Below are positions 1 through 5,174 of a stretch of DNA of 5,174 bases, in pieces. Every line of letters begins with the position of its first letter. Positions within the stretch are counted from its first letter, which is position 1. The DNA comes from Actinomycetes bacterium. GTDB taxonomy: Bacteria > Actinomycetota > Acidimicrobiia > Spongiisociales > UBA5794. The translations under genes and the position numbers were made by a program. The notes beneath the pieces are model-generated. The model had not been told where the DNA came from, made no database searches, and worked only from the letters and a program-made list of their open reading frames with translations. The DNA lies in NCBI GenBank assembly GCA_024275815.1, contig JAJRYI010000214.1:1-5174 (forward strand). The letters run 5' to 3'.

Positions 1-71
1 ATCACCAGTACGGCGATCGTGGCGAGGCCCAGCCACTCCACGGTCGTTGCTCCTCGTTGATTCTTCCACAT
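1..71 (-). CDS. Flp/TadE-type pilin-like protein, N-terminal fragment (cut by window edge)
   Basis: Only the first 23 codons are visible, reading MWKNQRGATTVEWLGLATIA followed by VLV. A short basic leader (K3, R6) ends in glycine 7. It is followed by ATTVE, which puts a glutamate at position +5 of the predicted mature protein, and then an uninterrupted hydrophobic stretch. This is the class III prepilin pattern, in which a prepilin peptidase cuts after the glycine and the hydrophobic segment anchors the subunit in the membrane before assembly. The ATG at 71 is preceded by a strong Shine-Dalgarno sequence at 80-86. The gene directly follows tadC, where Flp pilins or TadE-like pseudopilins are expected. 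The visible part cannot separate an Flp major pilin from a TadE/TadF-like pseudopilin. The seven-residue leader is short for an Flp prepilin. Confidence 0.75.
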   Translation of the reverse strand, partial: MWKNQRGATTVEWLGLATIAVLV

Positions 72-79
72 GATCGATC

Positions 80-86
80 CCTCCTT
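80..86 (-). promoter_or_regulatory. Strong Shine-Dalgarno site for the pilin-like gene
   Basis: The minus strand reads AAGGAGG here, close to a perfect anti-16S match, with 8 bases before the ATG at 71. It is the best ribosome binding site in the window and fixes the pilin-like start. The upstream genes have weak sites and rely on overlapping stop/start codons, so this site suggests independent and stronger translation of the pilin-like gene. Confidence 0.8.
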
Positions 87-98
87 GGAGTCGATTGT

Positions 99-875
99 TC
101 ACGGCGCACCGGACAGCGCGCGAAGGCCCAGAAGTGTTGGATACAGCAGAAACAGGAGAGCGGTCGGCACCATCAACGCGAGGACTGGTCCGTAGCTCGT
201 CACCGCGCGCCGGCCACCCTCCGACGTCAGATCTGTCGCAATGGATGCTCGAAAGTCGGTGGAGAGATCACCGAGAGCGTCGGCAAGGCGACCGCCTGCG
301 GTGTGCGCGTGGATCAACGCTTCGTAGAGTCTCGTCGCTTCCACATGTGCCGTACACCGTTTCCTCTCCTCGAGCGCCTCGACGAGTCCCTGCCCTTCCG
401 TGTGCATCCTGAGCACTGACCGGAACTCTTCGCTGGCGACACCGTCGGTCTCTTGCACGACGGCGCCGAGTGCGAACGCGACAGACTCTCCCGCAAGTGT
501 GTGAAGAGCGAGAGCATCGGCAACGAGCGGGAGTTCGTGTCGCAGGCGCAACGAGCGACGCTCCCGCAAGGTCGAGCGTCGGGCCGACCACGCGATCCAT
601 CCTCCCACCCCTCCTACAACAGCAAGCGGAAGTACTGAACGACCGGCTCCAGCGAGGAACAGATCTCCCTGGGCGAGGAGGATCCCCGCGAACGCACCGG
701 CCAGTGACCAGGGAAGGGATGAGAGATCTCGTTGGTTCTTGGCGGGTAGATCCGGGGTTTCCGGCTCGTGCCCTGTGATGTACCAGCGCACTCCCTCGGT
801 GAGCGAGCGCGTAGAGATCCGAGCAACCAGCAGGATCACGGCGGTGCCAGCAACGACGGCAGCAACGATGTTCAT
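99..875 (-). CDS. tadC: TadC-like pilus assembly inner-membrane protein (type II secretion F domain)
   Basis: A 258-residue polytopic membrane protein. Hydrophobic segments lie at about residues 2-18, 56-71, 78-96 and 230-248. A mostly helical cytoplasmic domain lies between the last two, beginning near the LRHELPLVADALALHTLAGE stretch (about 111-130). That stretch is typical of the first helix of a T2SF domain, where 'ELP..D.LAL.L.AG' recurs. 'AHTAGGRLADALGDLS' (about 190-205) matches the second conserved helix region seen in TadB/TadC. In Tad systems this protein pairs with TadB to form the platform on which CpaF acts. The ATG at 875 overlaps the tadB stop as ATGA, which supports the start. 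The order after tadB and before a pilin-like gene is what separates TadC from TadB. Confidence 0.88.
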   Translation of the reverse strand: MNIVAAVVAGTAVILLVARISTRSLTEGVRWYITGHEPETPDLPAKNQRDLSSLPWSLAGAFAGILLAQGDLFLAGAGRSVLPLAVVGGVGGWIAWSARRSTLRERRSLRLRHELPLVADALALHTLAGESVAFALGAVVQETDGVASEEFRSVLRMHTEGQGLVEALEERKRCTAHVEATRLYEALIHAHTAGGRLADALGDLSTDFRASIATDLTSEGGRRAVTSYGPVLALMVPTALLFLLYPTLLGLRALSGAP

Positions 876-1672
876 CTGAAGATCCTCGGAGGTTCAGACA
901 GGCGGGCCGAGCGTCTCGCAAGGATCCATCCGGTGAGGGTGGCTACAAGACCGATGGCAACGACGGTCACTCCCTCACTCGTGTCGAACGCTGCGGCGGA
1001 CTGTGGGTTCGTGGCGATGGACAGCACCAGCAACGCCCATGGGGCAATGAGCGCCACGGCAGCGGTCCACCGCTGCTCGGTCATCACCGCGTCGTGGGCA
1101 CTACGCAACGCAAGATCGTCAGCCACGGAACGCTGCAGTGATGCCACGACGCTCCCCACACGGTGGCCTCCGACCCTTTGTGCAACCGCGAGCGTCGATG
1201 TGACGCGGTCGGTCACCGGGTCGTCGAAGCGGGCACGCATCTTGTCGAGTGCCTCGCTGAAGCCACTACCGAACATGACGTGCATCCGCACTTCCTCTGC
1301 AGCGGCACTGAACTCGCCACCGACCCGAGTGCATGCATCGATGAGCGAGTCGGGAAGTGTCGATCCCGATGCGATACCTGCACGCATATGGGCAAGGACG
1401 TCCGGCCAGGACTCCATGCGTTCCCTCTTTGCCGCATGGGTGCGAGCAGATCGAACCACCGATGGGACCACGAAAGCCAGCGCGCCGATCGCCACGGACG
1501 GTGCAAGGGTCCCGAGAAAGCCGTACATCAGGGCAGCAACGGCGCCCGCTATCACCGACCCGATGCCGACCGGTACCCACGACACGGGGCGCCAGAGGCG
1601 GAAGGCAGGTGTCCTCCCCGTCACCGCGATCCACACCGATGTGGTGGCCAGGATCACGGCGAGCCCTCTCAT
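872..1672 (-). CDS. tadB: TadB-like pilus assembly inner-membrane protein (type II secretion F domain)
   Basis: A 266-residue membrane protein with hydrophobic segments at about residues 3-18, 33-53, 56-74, 204-220 and 235-252. A soluble T2SF helical domain lies between the third and fourth. The conserved block 'ESWPDVLAHMRAGIASGSTL' (87-106) is the usual TadB signature of a W-P-D-L helix followed by 'AG.ASG..L'. 'AVAQRVGGHRVGSVVASL' (162-179) matches the second conserved region. TadB forms the inner-membrane platform with TadC and couples the CpaF ATPase to pilin assembly. The frame stays open upstream to 2083, but that extension is arginine/serine-rich and lies wholly over cpaF, so I reject it. 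The ATG at 1672 begins a hydrophobic segment and lies 1 base after the cpaF stop (TGACATG). A purine-rich GGCGGGG just upstream may act as a weak ribosome site. Confidence 0.9.
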   Translation of the reverse strand: MRGLAVILATTSVWIAVTGRTPAFRLWRPVSWVPVGIGSVIAGAVAALMYGFLGTLAPSVAIGALAFVVPSVVRSARTHAAKRERMESWPDVLAHMRAGIASGSTLPDSLIDACTRVGGEFSAAAEEVRMHVMFGSGFSEALDKMRARFDDPVTDRVTSTLAVAQRVGGHRVGSVVASLQRSVADDLALRSAHDAVMTEQRWTAAVALIAPWALLVLSIATNPQSAAAFDTSEGVTVVAIGLVATLTGWILARRSARLSEPPRIFR

Positions 1673-1673
1673 G

Positions 1674-2684
1674 TCAGCCCCGCCACGAGTCCGGTGCTTC
1701 GGATCCATTACCCACCCATGCAAGGGTCCCATCGCGACGCCGGTACAGAGGCGCCACGGTGAAGACATCTGCGTCGAGTTGATCGGGTACCGCGAGGATC
1801 TCATGGATGTATCTACCACCCGTCGTGCGCTTGACGTACACGACGAGATCGACGACCGCCGAAACGGTTCGACGCAGAAACGGCACGGAGATGTTGTCGC
1901 CGGCAAGCACCCCGTACGACACCAGCTTCTCCAACGAGTCGCGCGCAGAGTTCGCATGGATCGTCGCAAGTCCGCTACAGCCGGCGTTGAGGGCAAGGAG
2001 CATGTCGAGCGCCTCGGGGCCCCGCACCTCACCAACCACGATGCGATCAGGGCGCTGACGGAGAGCCTCCCTGACGAGGTCACGCAAAGTGATCTCGGCG
2101 CCGCCGTCGAGTCCGATCGCGCGAGTTTGCATCTGTGTCATGTCCGGCAAGTCGGCTTCGATCTCGAAGACCTCTTCACAGGTGACGACACGTCTCTCCG
2201 GCGAGACCTCACGGAGAAGGCAGTTCACGAGGGTCGTTTTGCCTGCCCCCGGGGCGCCCGCTACGAGGATCGTTGCGTCGTTGCGGACTGCATGACGAAG
2301 GAGCTTGGCCGCCGAAGGTGTCAGGGCCTCACGATCCACTAGATCTGTGAGGTCAGCTGCCGTGACCACGAACTTCCGGATCTGTATGTTCATCCGATCT
2401 CGATGGGTGACCGGTGGTCCCGGGATGTGAACGCGGCGGCCATCGGGAAGTTGCGCGGACACGATCGGGCTCGCAATGTCGACCCGGCGTCCCGTGCCCG
2501 CAAGGAGCTGATCGGCGATTCGGCGCACCGATGCCGCGTCCACGACGACGCTGACGAGTTCCTTGACCCCGTTGCGTACGATGAACGTCCTCTCGCCCCC
2601 GATGACGATGATCTCTTCGATCAACGGATCATCGAGAAGCTCACCGACATGCCCGAAGCGGATGGGTACGGGTGCCGCGGTCAT
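1674..2684 (-). CDS. cpaF: CpaF/TadA-family secretion ATPase of the Flp pilus
   Basis: A 336-residue AAA+-like type II/IV secretion ATPase that should hydrolyse ATP on the cytoplasmic face to drive pilin extrusion through TadB/TadC. The motifs run in order: an N-terminal substrate/oligomer domain with 'LLDDPLIEEIIVIGG' (16-30) and 'NIQIRKF' (99-105); Walker A GAPGAGKT (143-150); Asp box 'TCEEVFEIE' (168-176); 'LRDLVREALRQRPDRIVVGE' with the Walker B glutamate E219; and the His box 'LATIHANS' (239-246). All catalytic elements look intact. CpaF proteins often exceed 400 residues; this one begins almost directly at the N-terminal alpha/beta domain and lacks the extra N-terminal helical region. 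The frame is open upstream to 2885, but the ATG at 2684 overlaps the cpaE stop as ATGA, and the upstream extension is low-complexity shadow sequence. Confidence 0.96.
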   Translation of the reverse strand: MTAAPVPIRFGHVGELLDDPLIEEIIVIGGERTFIVRNGVKELVSVVVDAASVRRIADQLLAGTGRRVDIASPIVSAQLPDGRRVHIPGPPVTHRDRMNIQIRKFVVTAADLTDLVDREALTPSAAKLLRHAVRNDATILVAGAPGAGKTTLVNCLLREVSPERRVVTCEEVFEIEADLPDMTQMQTRAIGLDGGAEITLRDLVREALRQRPDRIVVGEVRGPEALDMLLALNAGCSGLATIHANSARDSLEKLVSYGVLAGDNISVPFLRRTVSAVVDLVVYVKRTTGGRYIHEILAVPDQLDADVFTVAPLYRRRDGTLAWVGNGSEAPDSWRG

Positions 2685-3721
2685 GAGGCACCAACCCCGG
2701 CCAGAGCGCTCCTCAGCCTGCGATCTGGTGGACGCGCTGAGCTGGTCGCCTCGCGTACTCGCCGATGGTCCGGGACCAGCGCCACAGGGTCCAAGCCCGT
2801 CCATGTCCGTACAGCGTCGGCGACTTGAGCAGCCTCCCCGTGACGAACACGGTTGACGACGATGTACGGCGTCGGCCCGATCCAACGAGACGTCAGGTGA
2901 GCCGCGCGCACGATACCGAGAGCAGATGCATCGATCACGATGATGGCTCGGTCCGCATCCGCGACGATCTCGTTCCCCGGTTCGATCGCCCCCATGTCCG
3001 CGATCACCTCATCCCCCTCTACGCGGGCGGCATCGATCAGCCCGCGTACCATGGTCGACGACATGCCGGGCTGACCGGGACGGTGCGAGCCCGTGATGAG
3101 CAACATCCCCTGGTACCGACGCGTCACCGATGGGTCGATGATGCCGTTCGAGCGAACCGAGTCGGCAGCGTCGGCGATGTCGGGCCGCGGTGCAAGTCCG
3201 AGACGCACAGCGATCGCAGGCGCGCTGAGATCGAGGTCGATCAAGACGACGTCGTGATCCTGTGCGCGTGTGATGCCATACGCCAGAGCGACCTCGGTAC
3301 ATCCCGGTGCGCCCCTCGCCCCTACCACGACCGTGAGATCACCCAACGAACCGAAGGGTTCAACCGGTTCTGCGGGCACGACGAAACGGATCGTCTGGAT
3401 CAGAGGATCCGCATCGATGGTGTCGGGAACGACCTCGTCGGCTCCTCCCCGTTCAAGGGTGTCCTGGGCGGGCCGATCACCCACCGGGAAGACTCCAACG
3501 ACTCCCAGGCCAAGTCGCTTCCAAATACTTATCTGGCGCTCTGTGACCCAGGCGATCTCGGCACCGGCGACGACAACGTCGATCTCTCCTGCCCTCGATT
3601 CGACGTCCGACGGTTGGAACGCCCTCAACACGATGCGAACTGCCGCGGTCTCATGTGCATGAGCTACCAGCGCGGGCTCCCACTCCCTCGCCGACAGGAC
3701 GGTGGCCACACGTACCGTCAC
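2681..3721 (-). CDS. cpaE: CpaE/TadZ-like pilus localisation protein (MinD/ParA-like, degenerate P-loop)
   Basis: A 346-residue protein in two parts. Residues 1-115 resemble an atypical response-regulator receiver fold, with alternating strands and helices ending in 'GGADEVVPDTIDADPLIQTI' (92-111), like the last part of a receiver domain. Residues 128-320 follow the ParA/MinD layout: 'VVVGARGAPGCTEVALA' (131-147) in the deviant Walker A position, 'VVLIDLDLSAPAIAVRLGL' (158-176) for the conserved-aspartate region, 'VIADMG' (239-244) for Walker B, and 'YIVVNRVR' (286-293) for the base-binding asparagine strand. In Tad systems this protein places the assembly machine at a cell site. The usual KGGxGKT reads RGAPGCT, losing both lysines. 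The GTG start at 3721 overlaps the cpaB stop as GTGA. Family membership rests on layout and neighbourhood; residual ATP binding is uncertain. Confidence 0.85.
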   Translation of the reverse strand: MTVRVATVLSAREWEPALVAHAHETAAVRIVLRAFQPSDVESRAGEIDVVVAGAEIAWVTERQISIWKRLGLGVVGVFPVGDRPAQDTLERGGADEVVPDTIDADPLIQTIRFVVPAEPVEPFGSLGDLTVVVGARGAPGCTEVALAYGITRAQDHDVVLIDLDLSAPAIAVRLGLAPRPDIADAADSVRSNGIIDPSVTRRYQGMLLITGSHRPGQPGMSSTMVRGLIDAARVEGDEVIADMGAIEPGNEIVADADRAIIVIDASALGIVRAAHLTSRWIGPTPYIVVNRVRHGEAAQVADAVRTWTGLDPVALVPDHRRVREATSSARPPDRRLRSALAGVGAS

Positions 3722-4335
3722 GGTGTCACTCTCACGAGGTCGATCGTGCCGGCTTCTCGAGCGTTTGCAAGGCTTGTGGCCAGGTCGGTGTCGACGGCAA
3801 GCAGAACGGCAACGCTATCCGCATCGAATCCGTCGTCACCGAGCTCGACGTCGAGCACGTACACCGCCGAGGCCACGGTCACTGTGATCGGAGCGGTGTC
3901 CAAGCTCCCGGAAGTGGTCACGAGCACATCGACGTGGTCACCGACCATGATCCTGCCCTGAACCGCATGTGAGCGATCGAGAGTCAAGGCGAACGCTGCT
4001 GGGGCATCGAGAACCTGCGGAGGCAACAGCAGGGACGGCACGAGCGGTTCGCCCGCCGAGACCGGGACTCTTAAGACCCAATCGGCCAGGTCTCCCACGG
4101 AGTCCCCGACGACCAGGCCCTCCGATGATGCCACACTGCGTACCTCGAGGTCGAGGTCGCCGAGCGGTGTTCCCGCGGGCAGATCAGCGGCGGCGACGAG
4201 GATCGGGGTGGTCGCTGCCGGCTGTGTCAAGACGAACACGAGACCGGCGGCGACAGCGGCGAGAACGACGCCGAGAATCATTCTCCTATCGAGATGCGGC
4301 ATCGCAAGGGGGCGGGTACGGCTCAGGAGGGCCAT
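3718..4335 (-). CDS. cpaB: CpaB/RcpC-like SAF-domain pilus assembly protein
   Basis: A 205-residue envelope protein. A basic N-terminus (R6, R8, R17, R18) precedes one hydrophobic segment at about 20-36 that serves as a signal anchor. An SAF domain follows from about 44 to 105, starting 'PILVAAADLPAGTPLGDLDL' and ending 'LRVPVSAGEPLVPSLL' (88-103). Then comes the RcpC/CpaB continuation 'ALTLDRSHAVQGRIMVGDHV' (116-135) with 'DVLV'. In RcpC/CpaB this arrangement belongs to a periplasmic-side accessory of the Flp machine; its exact role in an organism with a Gram-positive envelope is less clear. The ATG at 4335 shares one base with the stop of the upstream small gene (TGATG). A TTG one codon earlier or the ATG for residue 12 are possible alternatives. 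The protein is shorter than many proteobacterial CpaB proteins, which is common for actinobacterial versions. Confidence 0.9.
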   Translation of the reverse strand: MALLSRTRPLAMPHLDRRMILGVVLAAVAAGLVFVLTQPAATTPILVAAADLPAGTPLGDLDLEVRSVASSEGLVVGDSVGDLADWVLRVPVSAGEPLVPSLLLPPQVLDAPAAFALTLDRSHAVQGRIMVGDHVDVLVTTSGSLDTAPITVTVASAVYVLDVELGDDGFDADSVAVLLAVDTDLATSLANAREAGTIDLVRVTP

Positions 4336-4634
4336 CAACGCACGTCCATCGCAACGATCTGCGCCAGAGCGAGGTACGTGAAGCGTCCCGCTTCAGTCAG
4401 GACGATGTGGTCGACGCCAACGGCATCGACCACACCACGGTACGTGTGCCCGTCGGTCGCTGTGACCACAACGACGGCAGCGCGGTCTTCTGACTCGAGG
4501 AGACGGTCGCGCAGAGTTCGTCTCCGTCGCGCTGCTGCACGGGCGGCGGTTTGCTCAGCAACGAGCGTCTCATCGAGTCGATCTCTCAACGCCCGCCCGA
4601 GGCGTTCGAGATCAGGATGGCTGAACGGATCCAT
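4335..4634 (-). CDS. Small protein with helical N-terminus and possible Sm/SH3-like beta-barrel, first gene of the Tad operon
   Basis: A 99-residue protein that I do not recognise as a named family member. Residues 7-48 are charged, arginine- and alanine-rich and strongly helix-prone, with no predicted membrane segment. Residues 52-97 look like five short strands: 'AAVVVVTATDGHTYRGVVDA' (52-71), 'DHIVLTEAG' (75-83) and 'RFTYLALAQIVAMDV' (84-98). The pattern 'DG..Y.G.V..VG.DHIVL...G...Y..L..I' resembles Sm/Hfq-like or related SH3-like barrels, so RNA binding or protein-protein adaptor roles are possible, but this is inference. The ATG at 4634 has GAAAGG 8 bases upstream. A GTG at 4679 would add 15 residues with poorer support. 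The stop overlaps the cpaB start, so the protein is probably made together with the pilus machinery. I recall similar small proteins beside SAF-domain genes in other actinobacteria, but cannot check it here. Confidence 0.72.
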   Translation of the reverse strand: MDPFSHPDLERLGRALRDRLDETLVAEQTAARAAARRRRTLRDRLLESEDRAAVVVVTATDGHTYRGVVDAVGVDHIVLTEAGRFTYLALAQIVAMDVR

Positions 4635-4642
4635 TGCGATCG

Positions 4643-4648
4643 CCTTTC
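4643..4648 (-). promoter_or_regulatory. Probable ribosome binding site deciding the start of the small leading gene
   Basis: The minus strand reads GAAAGG, then 8 bases, then the ATG at 4634. It is a moderate Shine-Dalgarno match with good spacing. It favours the 99-residue product over the longer one that would begin at the GTG at 4679. Confidence 0.5.
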
Positions 4649-4680
4649 GCTCTGACCCGTCTACCGACCCTCTCCCCACT

Positions 4681-4696
4681 GTCGAGAGAACTCGAC
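4681..4696. repeat. Short perfect inverted repeat upstream of the Tad operon
   Basis: GTCGAG, a 4-base spacer AGAA, then CTCGAC: a 6-base perfect dyad lying 46 to 62 bases upstream of the first Tad-operon ATG. The half-site GTCGAG occurs again at 4721-4726, within the near-palindrome CTCGTCGAG (4718-4726). The placement would suit an operator. With a six-base stem and no T-run it is a poor terminator. TCGA-containing words are common in this GC-rich sequence, so chance is possible. Confidence 0.4.
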
Positions 4697-4787
4697 GCGC
4701 CCGTTCGATTCAAGCCCCTCGTCGAGAATTGTTTCGCGACTCACTGCGACGCGCGGCATCTCACAGTGGTCACGACACGTTGGATGG

Positions 4788-5174
4788 TCACCTGTGCTCG
4801 CCGGCGTGGAACCTCTCGATCCCTCGGACCATGTCTCCGTTCACGATCGAGTCCATCCCTCGCCGAAACTCGGTTCGCATGGCCTCTTCCTCGCTCACGC
4901 CGATGCTCTCGTACACCGAGAGCCGGTCGTTGCGCATGCACTCCTGGGGGTACGACGCAATCTCTTGAGCGAGGGCTTCGGCCTCCACACGTGTGGCCCC
5001 CGTTGGGACCAACCGGTCGACGAGACCGATCTGTTTCCCCTCTCCCGCGGTGACCTCACGGCCCGTGAGGATCAGATCGAGAGCCCTCGAGAGCCCGACG
5101 ATGCGCGGCAAGCGCACGGTGCCACCGTCGATCAGCGGGACACCCCAACGACGACACAGAACACCGAACACTGC
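4788..5174 (-). CDS. Crotonase-family (enoyl-CoA hydratase/isomerase-like) enzyme, C-terminal part, cut by window edge
   Basis: The last 128 residues of a crotonase-fold protein; the frame is open at the right edge, so the N-terminal half is missing. The block 'FGVLCRRWGVPLIDGGTVRL' matches the region around the second half of the crotonase active site, 'GGTxRLPRxxG'. 'ALDLILTGREVTAGEGKQIG' followed by 'LVDRLVP' is the typical next segment. The C-terminal helices include 'ALAQEIASYPQECMRNDRLS'. Aligned by the FG and GG anchors, the classical second catalytic glutamate (FGxPE in rat hydratase) is replaced by cysteine (codon near 5156-5154). The first catalytic glutamate would lie outside the window. 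The enzyme probably acts on a CoA thioester, but hydration, isomerisation or another crotonase chemistry cannot be chosen. It has no evident link with the pilus genes beyond shared orientation. Confidence 0.88.
   Translation of the reverse strand, partial: AVFGVLCRRWGVPLIDGGTVRLPRIVGLSRALDLILTGREVTAGEGKQIGLVDRLVPTGATRVEAEALAQEIASYPQECMRNDRLSVYESIGVSEEEAMRTEFRRGMDSIVNGDMVRGIERFHAGEHR

Larger units (their letters stand above)
4635..4787. other. Intergenic region between the crotonase gene and the Tad operon
   Basis: This 153-base stretch is the only gap of any size in the window and separates the crotonase stop from the first Tad-operon start. It holds the inverted repeat at 4681-4696 and the ribosome site near 4643-4648. 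On the minus strand TTGAAT (4712-4707) could act as a -35 element, but no acceptable -10 follows at 16-18 bases. A weak bulged stem can be drawn just after the crotonase stop, between CACAG and CTGTG, but it has no T-tract. A promoter for the Tad operon is likely here by position only. Confidence 0.5.

Noticed and set aside
1673..2083. N-terminal extension of tadB to an upstream start at 2083
   Set aside because: The extra 137 residues are low-complexity Arg/Ser/Cys sequence lying entirely over cpaF. The ATG at 1672, one base after the cpaF stop, begins a proper hydrophobic segment.
768..2342. A 524-codon open frame on the plus strand, opposite tadC, tadB and cpaF
   Set aside because: It is rich in Arg/Ser/Thr/Ala with no domain pattern and runs across several well-supported minus-strand genes. 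It is the expected mirror of GC-rich codon use.
2685..2885. N-terminal extension of cpaF to 2885
   Set aside because: It overlaps the cpaE coding end, is Ser/Arg/Gly-rich without family similarity, and the ATGA overlap at 2684 is the better start.
2765..3961. A 398-codon open frame on the plus strand, opposite cpaE and cpaB
   Set aside because: The composition is Arg/Asp/His-rich shadow sequence with no recognisable motif, and it is fully antisense to conserved genes.
4690..4712. Possible sigma-70 promoter with TTGAAT as the -35 element
   Set aside because: No TATAAT-like hexamer follows at 16-18 bases; the sequence there reads TTCTCT, so the match is too weak.
4754..4798. Possible terminator hairpin after the crotonase gene (CACAG...CTGTG with a bulge)
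   Set aside because: The stem is short and interrupted, the loop is about 20 bases, and there is no T-tract, so I do not call a terminator.
1..5174. A wholly new biological system, CRISPR array, mobile element or RNA gene
   Set aside because: I found no regularly spaced repeats, terminal inverted repeats, transposase, integrase, tRNA-like or rRNA-like segments. The content is a recognisable Flp/Tad operon plus a crotonase-family gene.

Overview
This is a GC-rich, densely coding window in which every supported gene lies on the minus strand, so the biological reading order is from high to low coordinates. The codon style, the split of the type II secretion F-domain proteins into TadB and TadC, and a short CpaF suggest a high-GC actinobacterium. 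An acidimicrobial or other environmental lineage is a guess; nothing here fixes the genus.

Right edge (5174-4788): the C-terminal part of a crotonase-fold (enoyl-CoA hydratase/isomerase family) enzyme, cut by the window boundary. It appears to lack the second catalytic glutamate of classical crotonase. A 153-base non-coding gap (4787-4635) follows, with a short perfect inverted repeat and no convincing terminator or sigma-70 promoter. It is the natural place for the promoter of the next operon.

Main body (4634-1): one compact Flp/Tad-type pilus (or tight-adherence-like secretion) operon. In order it encodes a 99-residue protein with a helical N-terminus and a possible Sm/SH3-like small beta-barrel; CpaB/RcpC (SAF domain, membrane anchored); CpaE/TadZ (receiver-like domain plus MinD/ParA-like domain with a degenerate P-loop); CpaF/TadA (secretion ATPase with all hallmark motifs intact); TadB and TadC (inner-membrane platform proteins); and the first 23 codons of a small pilin-like protein with a class III prepilin cleavage motif. 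The first five junctions overlap or are 1 base apart (TGATG, GTGA, ATGA, TGACATG, ATGA), implying translational coupling and matched expression. The pilin-like gene instead follows a 27-base gap with a near-consensus Shine-Dalgarno sequence, consistent with a more highly translated structural subunit.

Working model: CpaF powers assembly on the TadB/TadC platform, CpaE positions the machine, CpaB acts in the envelope, and the pilin is the substrate. Prepilin peptidase and further pseudopilins are not in the window and may lie beyond the left edge. I see no RNA genes, mobile elements, CRISPR arrays or convincing novel system. The least explained items are the small leading protein and the altered active sites of CpaE and the crotonase.
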